NCBI RefSeq assembly: GCF_032854445.1
Contig: NC_088295.1
Location: 60,863,249-60,927,248 of the forward strand
Reading direction: 5' to 3'
Source: Liolophura sinensis
Lineage: Eukaryota; Mollusca; Polyplacophora; Chitonida; Chitonidae
Length of the DNA stretch: 64,000 nt
Below are positions 1-12,975 of the stretch, in pieces (the stretch's first letter is position 1; each line of letters opens with the position of its first letter). Position numbers and translations under genes: made by a program. Under the pieces are notes generated by a model, which was not told the DNA's origin, made no database searches, and saw only the letters and a list, made by a program, of their open reading frames with translations.

Positions 1-3000
1 ATTCTGGATTTACTGTCTTTGCTATAGGTCTTTGTTAAATTCCAAAAAAAGAGTGTGTCCGTAAGTCAAGTGATCAGAAGGATACATTGCAATGAGTCAC
101 AGGTTGGTCTTTTTCTTTAAAAGAAAGAAAATACGACAAATCAATCATACCTCAGTGGTACAGCCCTTCACTTTTTAGATTCAACTCCAAGCATATGAGA
201 TGATAATAGATATTTGTTTTCGCAGACAATTACCATCTGTACGCTTGCCAGTTGAGCCTCTCTTTGGGCCAGGGATTAGAGACTTTCATATGGCCATCAG
301 CTTTGTGATTAAAACATATTAACGGCGTATGGATAGCAATTGCCGGCGGGGACCAATTTCTAAAGTTAAGGCTCGATTAAACTTCCCAACAATCCGCCAA
401 CGACCGTGATCCTACTTGACAAACAGCAAATCAATATGAGGCTTTGATCTCCCCGAGGGCCTGCTTCACGCCGACCGACTCGTCGACACACCGTCCGGCA
501 AAATTAGTACCGTTAAATGCCTTACCGGCAGCTCACGACTCCAGCAAACGACAGAGAAAAAATGCAATAAAAAGGTCGCAGCCTGTGGCTTACCCCAGAA
601 CGGAAGTCGACTAACGATATTGTCCGGACATCGATTTTGCATACACATCTGGACATACGTTTTCCCTCTTACACCGCGTCTCTTTTCACCCAACAACTTT
701 AGTATTTCGCTTCTAAATATAACGTATTTATTCCTAGGCGCCATGCTTACAATCCATTAATTCATTTCTTGGCGTCTTGAATCCTGTTTCAGCCTAATTT
801 CTATAAAGCTTGATCTCTTCCCAATTATTTCAACGAGATTGGGTATGCAATTGTTTACGCGACACTGGGGTTCTGTAATGCTAATGCTGCTCAACCTGAT
901 AATGAAACATCACTGGATGGCGACAGCTACCCTAGACAGCAAATCTTGAATTCACAAAGTTGCCACGAGGAGGTGAGTGGAGGACGAGATTTGTATTTTA
1001 CTTCCGGCGTCTTCAAATTAATAAGACTTTTTTCCCGTTTTTCAAGATCTGCCAGGTCTCTTGTGCTGCATTGCCTGTGTGGAGGCTCTCAAAGCATTCG
1101 ATTCCGGTAAACACATTCCTTGAAAAGGCAGGTTGTGCAAAAATGCAACGAGATGGCCCATCACTTGCAAGATTATTGTCAGATAGAAAACCATCAATAT
1201 GTCTGTGACAACTGCTAACCATCGGTAAACTGAAAACGGCGTCATCATGATATAACGTTTGTCTCTGACAGAATGTCACTAGTTGCTTTCACTAACCTAT
1301 AGCTATTGACGAGCTCCGCCCTGATTGTGGCCACACAGTCTGCACAGATAATTAATTATACATATTTAATATACATTCAGTATATTTTCACTACTGTGTT
1401 ATTTCAGAATTACTGCACCCTGAAGAACAAGAACTTATGTGACAAATCCTATCTTCGCCTCACGACGTCCTTACTTTGTCCACCCACAGTCTTGGTGCAT
1501 GATTTTGAAGCTTGAAAACAACTTACATTTTGTCAATTACATGTCCGTTGATCAAACTGTTCTACTTGTTTGTTACATTTTTAATTACTGTATAGATACA
1601 CCTAATTCAGGAAACTAAAAGAAAACAGTGTAAAGAAAAACATTACCCAAGTTTGCGATCTTTTGAGTAATTTCCTGCTGACTGAATTCATCAAAGTAGT
1701 AATACAATTTAATGAAACTGGAAGAGAAACCGGTATGTCAAGATCTCTACAGCAGATATCTCAAAAATCAAAATCGTGCACCATGCAGTGGCACAGGGAT
1801 TTGCAATATCAGTATGGGAAACAACAACTCTATACAAATGCTATGTTTTCTTAGTGAAACTCAATAATATTGATCGTCTTTATGTTCAACTTCTTGTACA
1901 AAGTGACTATAAAATTCAAAGCATCTGAATCAGGTAGATGATTTGTACTATAAAATCTGTCCTGAATGCCTTTCAAAGACCTGCCTTTTGCACGGATTGG
2001 AGGTATATGTATTCAGCGCTATCTCTTCCACAGACATGTCCGCAAATATATGCTCACAGATTAATCTCTGTCTTCAGGAATTTAATAATTAAGATCAATT
2101 TCCTCTTACCCAGATTTTCTATTTCTTAGGTAGGTTTTGAACTATTCTCTTCAAAGAGCGTTCGATACGTATATCAGGTTTGGATAAAAGGCAGCAGATA
2201 TTATACTCAATCCTACTCAAGATGGAATGGAAAATGATTGCATATGGTCTTAGACTGTTTGCCAGGGAAATGGCGGCATTTTTAATCAGGGAACGGCGCC
2301 TCAGGGAATGTCTTAAGTGCTTCATTTTAAAATATTTCACAGAAAAGCAAGTGGTTTTTTTCCTTTAAATTGTAATTTCTTATCACATATTTTTTTTTAC
2401 ATTTCGACTAAATTGATATAGTCTTTACACATCTTATTTATACCGTGTAATGTTCTTATCTTTTCGGGAAAATGATTATCGCCAGGCGTTAAACTACAGT
2501 TGAAAAAAGTTCACATTTGAGATTTTTTCCACTTGGAGTTCCAGAAAACTCGAGGTGTCATTTAAGAGTTTGCCAAGATCGCGTTGAAGAGATTTGCAAA
2601 TTAGAACAGCTTGGAAAGAGTCTTAAACCGTTTGCTAGCAAACATGGCGGCATGTGACAAGCAGTGAATCGATGGCTATATACACAGCTTATTGCAAACG
2701 TTATTTCTACAGCAACAGCAGTCACAGGAGCACGTCTTCTTCGGGCAAATTATTAAGTTCCTTGGTGGGACACGCTGGTCATAATCAATCGGGGATGTCG
2801 TACAAATTGGAGTCGGGCATGGCTAGTATATCCGGTCAAACAGTGACTAGTTTGGGCGCCCTGTCATCCTGTGCCTATTCCACTCAATTATGTAGCTATC
2901 AGTTGGAGACACAAGGGCGATTGTCCGATGGGAAGTGAACGTTGTCCTGATACATAGATGGCTAGTACAACTTCTTGCTCAAGGATCAGTCTTAATACAG

Positions 3001-3324
3001 GAGACCTTTAATGATGTCGTCTGAATGTACATCACCCGTTGGATCGGGTTCTCGAGTCTTAGTTTGGTATATCCATATTTAATTGTTTCGAAATGCGATT
3101 CAGCGGCGATGACACTGAGTATACAGGAAAATCCTGATGGGCTTCACAGAAAGGCAACATAGATCAGACTTTATATTGGCACGGATCGTAAACTGGGATG
3201 ATTAATGTACACAAATCCTACACAATCACACTGAGCGATAAGTATCCGATTCCAGCAGTCGGCTCTAAGTTGTCATGCATTGTACAAAGCATAGAATAAC
3301 GGGAGCTAGGGGAGAAAGAAAGTA

Positions 3325-3327
<3 letters not shown>
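1..3327. other. Non-coding stretch, no confident gene
   Basis: AT-rich sequence without a recognisable gene or complete repeat. A minus-strand ORF at 466-744 begins with an ATG and is fairly polar and basic (MAPRNKYVIFRSEIL...), but I recognise no family and see no convincing exon structure. Two segments, about 2250-2285 and 2620-2655, look alike (both read roughly tcttaRacYgtttgc, then atggcggcat), which suggests an old local duplication. Confidence 0.4.

Positions 3328-3420
<93 letters not shown>
3328..3420. repeat. (AT)n microsatellite, about 46 units
   Basis: An uninterrupted alternating AT tract of 93 bp. The tyrosine-isoleucine ORF that crosses it is an artefact of the repeat. Confidence 0.97.
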
Positions 3421-3421
<1 letters not shown>

Positions 3422-3824
3422 TTAAACACTACAATGTGTTGGGAGATCTGCTGAATGTCTAAACACTGCTCATTCAGCCTCAATTTAGGTTTTGATGAAA
3501 CACGAAGTGTAAACTGTATCGAATGAAAGCATTTATTCTCTCACGATTTGCAAGTATAAACAAGTTCACGAGTACTATACACAGAGCCCGACAGGCAATT
3601 TAACAATCTAATCCTTCATTTAGTGCTTAAATCCATGAATAAACCAAGAGAAACACCGGCTAGACGCCGATTTTCATAGATGTTAACCTTTGCATAATGG
3701 TGACAGAAATGGTAAACTTGTGCTCTCCTGTCTTTGGTTTACACTCGTTTCATCTGATGCCTATTATCAAACTGAGAATATTTTGCGGTCGATCCGTCTA
3801 ATGGGTTCTCCCGGAAAGCGACAC

Positions 3825-3870
3825 GCCGTTGACTAATGAGACCGCGAGTTCGAATCTGGCCCCCGCTGAT
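3825..3870 (+). repeat. tRNA-like (Pol III B-box) remnant
   Basis: The segment gcgagttcgaatctggc (3844-3860) fits the internal Pol III B box (GGTTCRANNCC). A short stretch upstream could be a decayed A-box half. No complete tRNA cloverleaf can be drawn, so it is probably the head of a degraded tRNA-derived SINE rather than a functional tRNA. Confidence 0.3.
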
Positions 3871-4283
3871 TCGGCTGTATCTATAAATCAGAGAGTTTAT
3901 TAAGTACGTGGCAAAGACTGAGATCTGGTAGCTTTATTCCATCGTTGATCATGCATTACGCTAGTCGGAGACCACTCGCCACTTCCACCAGTAACTGCAC
4001 ATACATGTATATGTTCGCCACATAGAAAACGGCCCGTCTCTTACTGGCTAAAAACTGGTGCTTTATTCCCGGCACCCTGGATTCTTTCGTTCAGACTACT
4101 TTGTTAAATTCTTCTAAAATGTGTTAATACCGGTTATTGTTTTCCATAATGGGCCTAATCGGTTTGCTTTATACTTAAAAAAAAACAGCGGTCCGTTGAT
4201 AAATTACGCCTTCAAGTTGTTTGAATGTCCCGGAGTGCATGTTTCGTTTGACATGGCGATTCCAGTTATTGACTGAAGAGGTT

Positions 4284-4346
4284 TCATTGATTGATTGATT
4301 GATTGGCCGATTGATTCATTGAATGAATCATTCATTGATTCATTTC
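4284..4346. repeat. ATTG/ATTC tetranucleotide repeat
   Basis: Runs of attg units change to gaatgaatcattcattgattcatt. The attc and gaat units make the second half partly palindromic. Confidence 0.85.
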
Positions 4347-4369
4347 TTCATAAATAATTCTAAGCGTAA

Positions 4370-4545
4370 AACCGGGGCAGCGACAGTTTGATCGTTGGCA
4401 AATGGTCACACATAACCGGTGAAATAGGGCTTCTCAAAATTTACTTCTCTAGGTCTTTTTTCTAAGAGTTGATGTAAATGTTTAAATAGTAGCAATTTAC
4501 ACATCCCTGAGCCATTTTCAAGTATAAGAAATTTGTTATGGCATC
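4370..4545 (+). repeat. Rep-D dispersed repeat, copy 1
   Basis: First of six related segments of about 120-190 bp in this window. Shared landmarks in order: gcagcgacagt; ggcaaatggtcacacRtaacc; a cttctcaaaatttac/tcttgtcaatttag block; gatgtaaatgYttaaatagtagcaa; then ttacacatccctgagc. It has no coding potential and no recognised family. Confidence 0.7.
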
Positions 4546-4605
4546 AGTTACAACAGCACAGAAACGGTTTATGCAAATCCACTGACGAGCATTAAGCATG
4601 GGACC

Positions 4606-4665
4606 TTGCGATTATTGACGTGGAAAATTCTTATTGGTTGACGGCTGGTACACGAATGTCTGTTT
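4606..4665 (-). repeat. Rep-E conserved ~50-bp motif, copy 1
   Basis: Read on the minus strand this gives accagccgtcaaccaataag, then a short spacer and aataatcgcaaggtc. Nearly the same string is present at 8886-8936, and a less similar one at 61994-62044. Confidence 0.6.
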
Positions 4666-5334
4666 TAACGAATAGATGCATAGATTTTCTCCCACTAAAC
4701 AAGTTGGAACAACTAGTGGGACACGTGGAGAATCTGAAAGTTGAGATTTACTATCACGTGGTAAAGTGAAGTCAATTAACCGAAAAATAGCTTTTCACAA
4801 TGAGCACCTGATAAAGAACTAAAGCATCAATCTTGTCTTCACAAATGCTGAAGACTTGTAATCTTCAATAACTTGAAAATTGAGAGGTAGGCCTACTGGT
4901 ATTGCACCAATATCTCTGGTATGAAAGACGAACACCTTTATCTCTGATAAAAGACCCGCGTGTCGTGCTTTTATAACTAATTATAGTCTATTTCTTTTAG
5001 AGTGTCGCCTACATTCAGTAGTCTGTAAAATCAGTCATACTCGCTACCAAAGTTTAACCAGTGTCACGTAACAACCCAAGCCCTACACACCGACATGTTG
5101 AACGTGCATATTATTACAAGGAAAATACATTTAGAATACTTTTCCTATTTCATAATGCTAAACTCCATAAGCTTAGTTTCGACACCAAGAACTCGTTCCC
5201 TCGGGGGACGTCATAATTGTTCAAAAGCAAGCTGCATGCTGGACAATGGGCGTGGAGAGTAATTTATTTTTCAATGCTTGCACCAACAAGCGCATTCGAG
5301 ATCACACTCCTTTCCACGTGATCATACGGTGCCG

Positions 5335-5496
5335 TGATATTTATTTGATTTATTTATTTGAATTGTGTTTTACGACGTACTCAAGAATATTTCACTTATA
5401 CAACGGCGGCCAGCATTATGGTGGGCTGGAAATGGGAAGAGCCCGGGGGAAACCCAGGACCATCTGAAGGTTGCTAGCAAACCTTCCTACGTACGT
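5335..5496 (-). mobile_element. SINE-A copy, truncated
   Basis: Starts with the reversed (ATTT)n tail. The conserved core follows: ttttacgacgtactcaagaa, then tttcacttataca, then ggcggccagcattatggtgg and agcccgggggaaaccc. It stops near cctacgtacg, so the tRNA-like head is missing. Confidence 0.9.
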
Positions 5497-5499
5497 TGT

Positions 5500-7360
5500 G
5501 AATCTGAAGTGGCGTAATTGCAATTGCGAATTGTTAAAAAAAATTGTATTTTCAGATATCCATATCTACTAATGGTATAAAATCATGCCCCTACCTGTAT
5601 CTCAATTAATCAAAAAATCCAAGATAAAAGTGAACTATTTACTCACGTATTAGCTAATGAATATTAAGTTACTCTGCATGACGGTGCCCACGAAAGACAG
5701 AGTTGGAAGAAGTAATTTAGTATGCCAAGGCAAGCGGTGGCGTTTCTGTACAGTTGAAAGCAAAGCACGTCACAACTCTTCGTGCGGCATATGGGAAGAA
5801 GGATGTCATTGCAGTTTAATATATCAGCTTATGCTTTGGGTCACCCAGCGTCGACAACACGGCGAGGAACCCACGATATCTATTTTTGCAACCCCTCTGA
5901 ATTCTGTTATGCAAAATCAAGTGGTAAGTGTGAAAAGTAGTCATCCAAGATCAGGTGACGTAATGCACTAGCCTCGCTTTCGATGTCGCTGTTGTGAAAG
6001 GCATGGCGCCTATGTATGTTAGGGAAGTAATCCCCACGGAAGCAGTAGGTACATTTTTATTTTAGAATGCAACAAGCGGTTAGAACAAACTCCATACAGT
6101 AACACAGCCTACACTACTGTCTCTGAGAATGGACTAAATAGCTTTAATTTCCTAACACCCTTCTCTAAATACACACCAGCGTGAGATCTGTCATTTATAC
6201 GATACTAAAGCATGTGAACAATTTCAGATTTGGCAGTGTCAGTAACAGGGTTTATAGTTAAGCCGATAGCAGTTATGGTAACTTTTGTCGCCCTCCGCCA
6301 AACACGTTGCACTCCGCCCAATATCCAGCATGTCACCGCTTTTTGAACCATTATGGCGTCACCCGAGGCACCCGTGGTTCTTGCCGTCGAAGCCGAGTCG
6401 GTGGACTTAAACATTATGAACCAGAAAAAGTGTTCTAACTTTTTTTCCCTTGTAATAATATGGACTTCCAACATGTCCGTGTGTAGAGCTTGTGTTGTTA
6501 CATGTCATTGACTAAAGGCAATTCTGTGTAGGGAGAGCTGAATATAGCCGACTCGCTAAAAAAAAAAAACAGATTATACCACAATTTGTTGCAGTTCTAT
6601 TATGAAATAAGATTTGGTTGTATTTTCTAGTCTTCATTCATCCGCATTTTCATAGCATTGCATATAGCAGGGAACTGGGTTAAGCACAGTTGTTAATGGC
6701 TCTTACAAAGCACTAAGCTGGTCGTAATAGAGAACACCCAGATGTAACTAACCACCCGCACAACTGGATATACGGGAGAATGAGGTCGCCATTTTAATAC
6801 AACACACATGTTAAACGAATTAAATGCCTAAGCAAAGCCCGGGTTATCTGCAGAAATCTGCCAGTAGGTCACGTTTGTAACATGAGATCACAATGGTATC
6901 AACCCACATCTAGAAATCTTCAGTTTTAATGAGTTTTTTTTGCCGTCAGCTGAGCCCCGGCTTTTAGGAGTTAAGAGAAGAGCTAACATTCAGATACGTT
7001 TCATGCCTCATTTAAAGTACAGATCTGTAACCTTGGAAGTCAGGGATGTTAATATATTTGGTGTTAACTATGAGTACAACCATTTTATAGGGAATACCAT
7101 ATGACTACAGGGTTGTTATTAGCGTTGACATTCTTTCAAGTTCAAAAATACATTTATACGAACATACAGCAATATAAGCTCTAATGATTATTCATTATGA
7201 GTGTTATTATTGTTTTTTTGTTAAATATAAACACACATTAAATGCTTGTATTGTGGGGATATAGATGGAGGTTTAGTGCGTTAACATGAACAATGGTCAC
7301 ATTTATTGGTCTGCATACTGTGCTTCTCAATACTGGTACATGTATAACATTAAACAGATG
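5500..7360. other. Non-coding stretch, no confident gene
   Basis: Open frames up to about 104 codons (5657-5971 plus; 6205-6474 minus) have no recognisable domain, signal peptide or splice context, and that length is expected by chance in 64 kb. No repeat family with a second copy in the window was seen here. Confidence 0.4.
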
Positions 7361-7363
7361 TAG

Positions 7364-7475
7364 CCAGACAGGATTTTTCTCTCTGTACATTCGTCGTCAT
7401 ATGACTGAAACATTGTTGATTACGACGTCAAATCCCAAGCACTCACTCACTCACTCACTCACTCACTCACTCTGT
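7364..7475 (+). mobile_element. SINE-B 3' end with (CACT)n tail
   Basis: The segment cgtcgtcatatgactgaaac, attgttgattacgacgtcaa and atcccaagcactcactcact matches the 3' part of a second copy at 41182-41237. The (CACT)n tail after a gacgtNaaNNcccaag core is the 3' end of a widespread molluscan-style SINE. The 5' part is not recognisable. Confidence 0.7.
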
Positions 7476-7779
7476 ACATATTTGTAAGGTCACATCGAAA
7501 CCTGAAGTAAGTTTTAAGGATATGGGCAAAACATTCTAGGTTTCACTTATCTTACAATATCAAAATCAGCAATAGATTTGTGGCAAATGAGGCCAAAAGT
7601 ATTCACATGGCGATAAGGGTTAATATCTCTGATTAATATTGAAGTCAATCCAAATACTGCGCCTCTCGAAATCTAAACAGCTTCCAGGCAATGGTGTTAA
7701 CATAATTGTCGATTCTGCATTGAGAACGTTGACGTACTAACCAAAGGCAACATGTATTCAGTCTAGATAGAGGTTAAGC

Positions 7780-8160
7780 TATCCGTATAGTTTAGAATGA
7801 CATATTTGCCCTGCCCGTCCCTCCCACCGACTTCGTAAAGCTTGCTAATTTCGTTTCCCCGTTTCCCTATACAGATTTGGATTTATTCCGTGTTTGAATG
7901 CAGATCGTTTATCATTTGCATTCGGTATTCATGCCGTCAGTTCCGTCTAGACGCCGGGTCGATGGCCCGTCATTTAACCGTTCAGATTTCGCTCCTCTTT
8001 GACAATCGGGGGTGATAGCCATGTGATTATCAGTCCTGATGCTCTAACCAATCCAGATAATTGTTTAACGCTGTCTTCGGCGTGATAAATGCACCGTAAA
8101 TCGAACCCAGCAGACAAAGTACAACTGTCTGGAAACTGGTGTGACACGCTGTCTGTTTAA
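7780..8160. other. High-complexity non-coding block
   Basis: A mixed-composition stretch without low-complexity sequence, long ORFs or repeat similarity. It looks unlike the surrounding AT-rich sequence and could be a conserved regulatory element or an undetected exon. Nothing in the sequence alone decides this. Confidence 0.2.
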
Positions 8161-8880
8161 CTTAGTCGATCAGATCTTCTTTCTTTCCCTCATGGAAAAT
8201 CCCAAGTCGTGGAGAGACTTTAAACTAGACGGAAATTGCTGATCAATGTTCATTTCATAAGATTTATAACGGTCTTATTCTAAACTTCACCATTCGATTA
8301 TGGCTTTTCTATCAGAGATGATTTAAATTGTCGAGGGGAAAATTACTCTTGAATGTAGTGCAAATTACATAACCAGCATGGCAGAAGTTTCCACTTAATT
8401 AGTCGGTTAGAAGAATAAAGGTATTTGATTGCATTTTTCCAGCGTGAAAATGTACGACTCTATAATTGTCAACCGCGATGACTTTATTATTAATAACTGT
8501 TTGAATACATTGGAGTTAAATGTTTAAATTCTAGGAGGCAGGTGGAATTTACGATGTTATTAAGAGGTTTTGTGTAGTTTTATTTTCACTTAGACTTGCC
8601 CAAGTTTACTACTAACTAGGGTAATATCTTGTACTGCACAAAACAGAGCTATTTAAACTTGACATAGATGTAGTTGTATGTGAGGAGCTAAACACTTATG
8701 ACATAACTGACACCTATAAAACTCTATAGAATCCAACCATTAAACTTCAGTGTACTGAGTACAAAAATAACTATAAACCATAAAAAATGTAGATTTATTC
8801 AATTTACGCTTACGTGTTTTTTTAGTATTCTTCTACATTAATCTTTATAGGAATATCGATCTGTGCGTCGAAGAAGACAT

Positions 8881-8940
8881 TGTTATACCAGCCGTAAACC
8901 AATAAGAACGTTCCAGGTGAATAATCGCAAGGTCAGTTCC
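8881..8940 (+). repeat. Rep-E conserved ~50-bp motif, copy 2
   Basis: Contains accagccgtaaaccaataag, a short spacer and aataatcgcaaggtc. The following segment (tagcacaaaccaccaaag, then agagaaag, near 8954-8985) resembles cagcacaaaccacctaaaaa/aagaaag near 21634-21662, so the motif may belong to a larger element. Confidence 0.6.
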
Positions 8941-9084
8941 GAAAACGACGTATAGCACAAACCACCAAAGAACCAGAGAAAGAATATAAAGTTCGAAAAT
9001 AGGAAGAAATCATGCAAAGAAAATAAACGAATACTTGAGGTCTAACGTCGTACTTAACAATGTTTCAGTAATATGACGACGAGG

Positions 9085-9345
9085 AGTCATAAGGTGTGTG
9101 TGTGTGTGCATATACTGTGTCTTATTGTGGCAGGTCGAGTCCATGTCGCCAAAGTGCTCCTGTCACTGCAACATCATGCCAAAGATACAAGACATGACAA
9201 CCAACCCAGTCACATTATACTGACACTGGGCCAGCCAGTCCTGTTTTCATTACTCTAACCTCCCATTGCTAAGTGCCAAGTGGGGCATCAACAAGTAGCA
9301 TTTTAATGCATTTGGTATGACCCGACCCGGCCTGCAAAGAGAAGC
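9085..9345 (-). mobile_element. SINE-C copy, head degraded
   Basis: Shares ordered blocks with 60785-61070: catatactgtgtc, gtcgagtcca, cacattatactgacac, gccagtcctg..., aacaagtagcattttaa and tttggtatgacccgacc. In the other copy the tRNA-like head lies at the high-coordinate end, so the element is read on the minus strand. An incidental (GT)6 lies at its 5' side. Confidence 0.65.
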
Positions 9346-9349
9346 AGGT

Positions 9350-11620
9350 AACAGAAAGACTACGCCTGGATGTAATTGCTCTTTACTTAGTTGACTACAT
9401 GCTAAGTTAAGGTTAAACCAAGTGTAAGTGGCACATTTCGGATATGACATCATATGACGTCAGAAAGAACTTTTTTCCGACAAGAAAACCGGACCTATGT
9501 TATATGTGCCTGTAAGCTACGTGGGCAGGTATTTAGGTACAGAAGAAACATACATATGCATGTAAAAGAACGTTAAGATTATCTTCTGTTTGCGTCCGAA
9601 AATAAAACATACCCCTACATTTTGGGATGTGGTATGTGTGAGCGTAGTGCAAAGCCTCACTTTTTTATTGTATGGTCAATGTTGAGCCATGTCAGGTCAC
9701 AAACAGGTTAAGTGGTTTCAGACATATAGAGTAGTTCAGATTTTCTGCCGTCTTGCACAGTCACGAACTTGTTTAGTCATCCGATGATAACTGTCGGGGA
9801 ACTGAATATTCAACGTCAAAGGTGTGACACTGGCGACTAATTGTTAACAGGGGAACAAATGATCACCGTCGATTCTTTCTGATTACCTGAAAGAGCTTGG
9901 TGAAGCAAATTCCATTACGGTGTCGGCTCACAGGTTGATGGAAATACGCGTTGGCAGTGAGACGCTAAACACACCCAGCTAAGCAACATGCTTTTAGCAC
10001 TGAATATAACAAAAAGTGAGTTAAAATGGCACGTGAAAATACGAAAGGCACGCATTTAAGTGTAATAACGTCTTCAGTACTGAATCCAAATTCCGTATAA
10101 GCTGTTTTTCTCCGTTTTCATTAATTGATAAGCCAAACATGTACTTTAACAGTACTCCGACAAAGGGTTTCAATAATGACAAAAGATCCATAAGACATGT
10201 TATGTCACCGTTTGTCATTATTTGTTACAAGGATCGTGGTAACTGTCTTCCAGCAGCACATTGACATTAAGGCTCAACACTTTGCATAGCCCGTTGACAT
10301 TTTATCCCCCTCTGTTTAGCTAAGTGTGGCTCGGGGCACAATGGTTAGCAGTTTAATACTCTCAGTAGGGGGCTTTCGTTGAAGGTGGATAGCCCACCCT
10401 TTTCTGTCCTAATTCGCACCAAATGAACCAGTGGCTGAAAACTAAGTTTTATAGAAACGAGACGAAATGGCAAATCTCTCATTTCCATCCCCTACATAGA
10501 AACTTTAAGTGGTAAATTACAACACATCTCCATCGCAAAACTCACCGAAACTTCACGCCTTCTGATGCATAACTGGTTTAAAAGTGTAAAACGTTAATCA
10601 CAGTTTAAAATATGATTCGTGTGTATATTGCAATACTAAAAAAAAAGTCATACTGATGAGGGACAACCGCGATTTAGTCACAAAAAACTTATAAAGTAGA
10701 GAGTAGTGGAAACTGTTCTTTGGTGTTGTGAAAATACTTTGGTGTAGACTGACATGGATCCGACGCCTAAGCGTTACTTAGAAAATAAAAGACAACTCGG
10801 CTCTCATGTACGAATATGTGCAATCATGTATAACATTGCACATACACATAGATAAAAATGGCCTTTACGGTTGCAGTAACAAAATTGCGCAATTATATCG
10901 GGAACGCTGTGAACCTCTGCGCCACCTGTAGCCTCAGTCAACGGCCTAACTGGGGAGGAAGCGTAATTGGTTTGCCTTTAGTATCATCAAAGCCTGAGCA
11001 AAACCTTTGACATTTCCAGCAACGTAACGAACTCCAAAGGTGGTTGTCAGTTAAATATCCGCCACAGGTTACATGTTGTTAGATGTACATATCTTCGCCA
11101 AACTCCGTATATTCTGCCGATTATATGAACGCCTTCGATCTAAGCTGGCAACTGGCATTACTCTTGCCATCTGTATCGATATACAACGCTACCTATTCCG
11201 GACGACCCCCTAGAGAAATCTTATGCGTACTGGGAATGGCATTAACCGCCTTAAGCCGACGTACGCTTCTATACAACACACCAGAGTGAACTAAAAAAAC
11301 TCTCCTTTGAAATCTATTCTGTGGGAATATTTTACAAGCCCATTAATTGCCAGCGATCCTGGATAGCCGCATAAAAGGTCAACATCATATGTTCCATTAT
11401 ATGTATGTACAAAATTCGTAATGAACCTCAAGTGTTTATTTTTTCTATCTTTTACACATCCATGTGTAAGTACCTGAGTTAATAACTCCAAAACATATAA
11501 TGCTCGAGGCTTCCAACAGGAATGGTTGTGGGTGAGTCTGTAGCCCCGGTGTCCGGTGCTCTTTGTGGTCGCCAAGAGGCAAATGGGTCATGTTATCAAA
11601 CGGTTTACCAGCCGGGCTGT
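9350..11620. other. Non-coding stretch, no confident gene
   Basis: ORFs at 10021-10218 (minus), 11083-11289 (plus) and 11291-11575 (minus) are short and unrecognised. No repeat landmark was identified except a weak tRNA-like string near 10329-10350 (ggctcggggcacaatggtta). Confidence 0.35.
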
Positions 11621-11624
11621 CTCC

Positions 11625-12000
11625 TTATCGAGTGCTATCCCCGGGCGCTGTTAGCCACCCTTTAATGCAAGAAATTGGTTACATTCCAATATAATGGTGA
11701 TGCCTGAAGGCTACAGATCCCAATATCGTTAGCTAGGGGGGATGTTTTTCAATCCTGCAAATAAAAAAATCAATGCATCTGCCGCCTATTTGTTAGAATT
11801 TATTCTCCAAATTATCTGCCATGTGATCAATTGGCCCAAGTTGCCCATCCTGTGGCGGCCTGTCGCCTGTTCCAGTCATGCGGCATCATTATTGATATCA
11901 TCACACTAAGAAACTGCCTGCTCACAGGAGTGCAGTCTGCTTGCACCCGACATAACCCCACCTCCTCCATTAAAGTTTTACTGTCAGAAAACAGCGTTGT
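11625..12000. repeat. Diverged duplicated non-coding block, copy 1
   Basis: Aligns by eye over several ordered blocks with 34640-34960 in the same orientation: caagaaattggttaca versus cagaaattagttaca; aaaaaatcaatgcatctgcc versus aaaaatcaatgcgatttcca; gcctatttgtta versus acccatttgttc; ctgtggcggcctgtcgcctg versus cttgtggcttgtcgcctttt. The block is neither AT-rich nor clearly coding. It may be an old dispersed repeat or a duplicated regulatory element. Confidence 0.5.
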
Positions 12001-12788
12001 GTCAATCCCGACAGGCAGCTACAGATGATATCTGCTTTTGGTGCCTCCTTATCTCGGCGTGAAATGAAAATATTGTAGAATTGCCCATGCCAGAACCAAG
12101 ATGAAGCATTTGCTGATGACACTGCGAGTAATCAATGTTGCTGTTGCTACACAGTATAGATACCAGCGGGCTATAGAGTGTGCAAAGACAATCGCTCGTA
12201 CATCTTATTAAAGTAGACGCAAATTGGACCACTACACTATGTATTCTGTCAGTGATGTTGCGGTGTCCACTTAGTCGTATTTCGATGCCAGATACATGTA
12301 TATTCTGGAAATGCATGGTCTTTGAACATAAGAATGAGGTATGGATTAAACTCAGGTAGAACTGGACAACGCCCAGCGCACACAGAGCCTTGTACAATGG
12401 AGCAAACGCATGGAAAATCCTTAACATAAAATCCGAGAGGGAATGCATACAATCTCAGTTCTCGGGTGAGCTTTTTTGAATGCTGTGAACATGATCTGAA
12501 TTGATTATACATAACAGACTTATTCCACATGAATGGAATGAAAGGCGGCATTCATCTATAACGTGCTAAAGATTTGAATTTGATGCCAGCGCTGCACACA
12601 CACAAAACCAAGCCCGATAAAAGAATTGAGAATAGAGAAATCAATCATAAAAAGCACGTCCACAGTGTGAATTGAACAGGTGGAATTTTTTTGTAAACCG
12701 CACATAAAGCCTTTGCGAAGTTTTGTGGAATAGATTTGATTTGTCAGATCAGAATACATGTGTGTATTCGTGGTTTTAGGATATATTC

Positions 12789-12975
12789 ACTTATTTATTT
12801 CACTGGTGTTTTACGCCGTACTCAAGAATGTTTCACTTATACGATGGCGGTCAGCATTATGATGGGAGGAAACCGGGCATAGCCAGGGGTAATTCCATGA
12901 CAATCCGCAGATTACTTTCAGATCTTCCCGCATTCGGCCGGAGCTTGTAGGATATAACTTGCAAGCAGTGTTCAC
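12789..12975 (-). mobile_element. SINE-A copy, truncated
   Basis: Reversed tail and core: gtgttttacgccgtactcaa, gaatgtttcacttatacga, tggcggtcagcattatgatg, then cttcccgcattcggccgga. It decays before the tRNA-like head. Confidence 0.9.

Noticed and set aside
1042-1279. Hydrophobic minus-strand frame reminiscent of a GPCR TM2 (…SVYRWLAVVTDILMVF…)
   Set aside because: A possible acceptor (ttctgtcag) precedes it, but no other receptor helix, Cys or Arg landmark can be placed in any frame nearby. One helix-like stretch is not enough.
2654-2938. 94-codon Ser/Thr-rich plus-strand ORF
   Set aside because: No signal peptide, domain or splice support. Composition alone does not make it a gene.
3265-3483. 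ORF of alternating Tyr-Ile codons
   Set aside because: Translation of the (AT)n microsatellite.
12002-12448. 148-codon minus-strand ORF
   Set aside because: No motif, mixed hydrophobic composition, and partly overlaps the duplicated non-coding block. The length is within chance for 64 kb in six frames.
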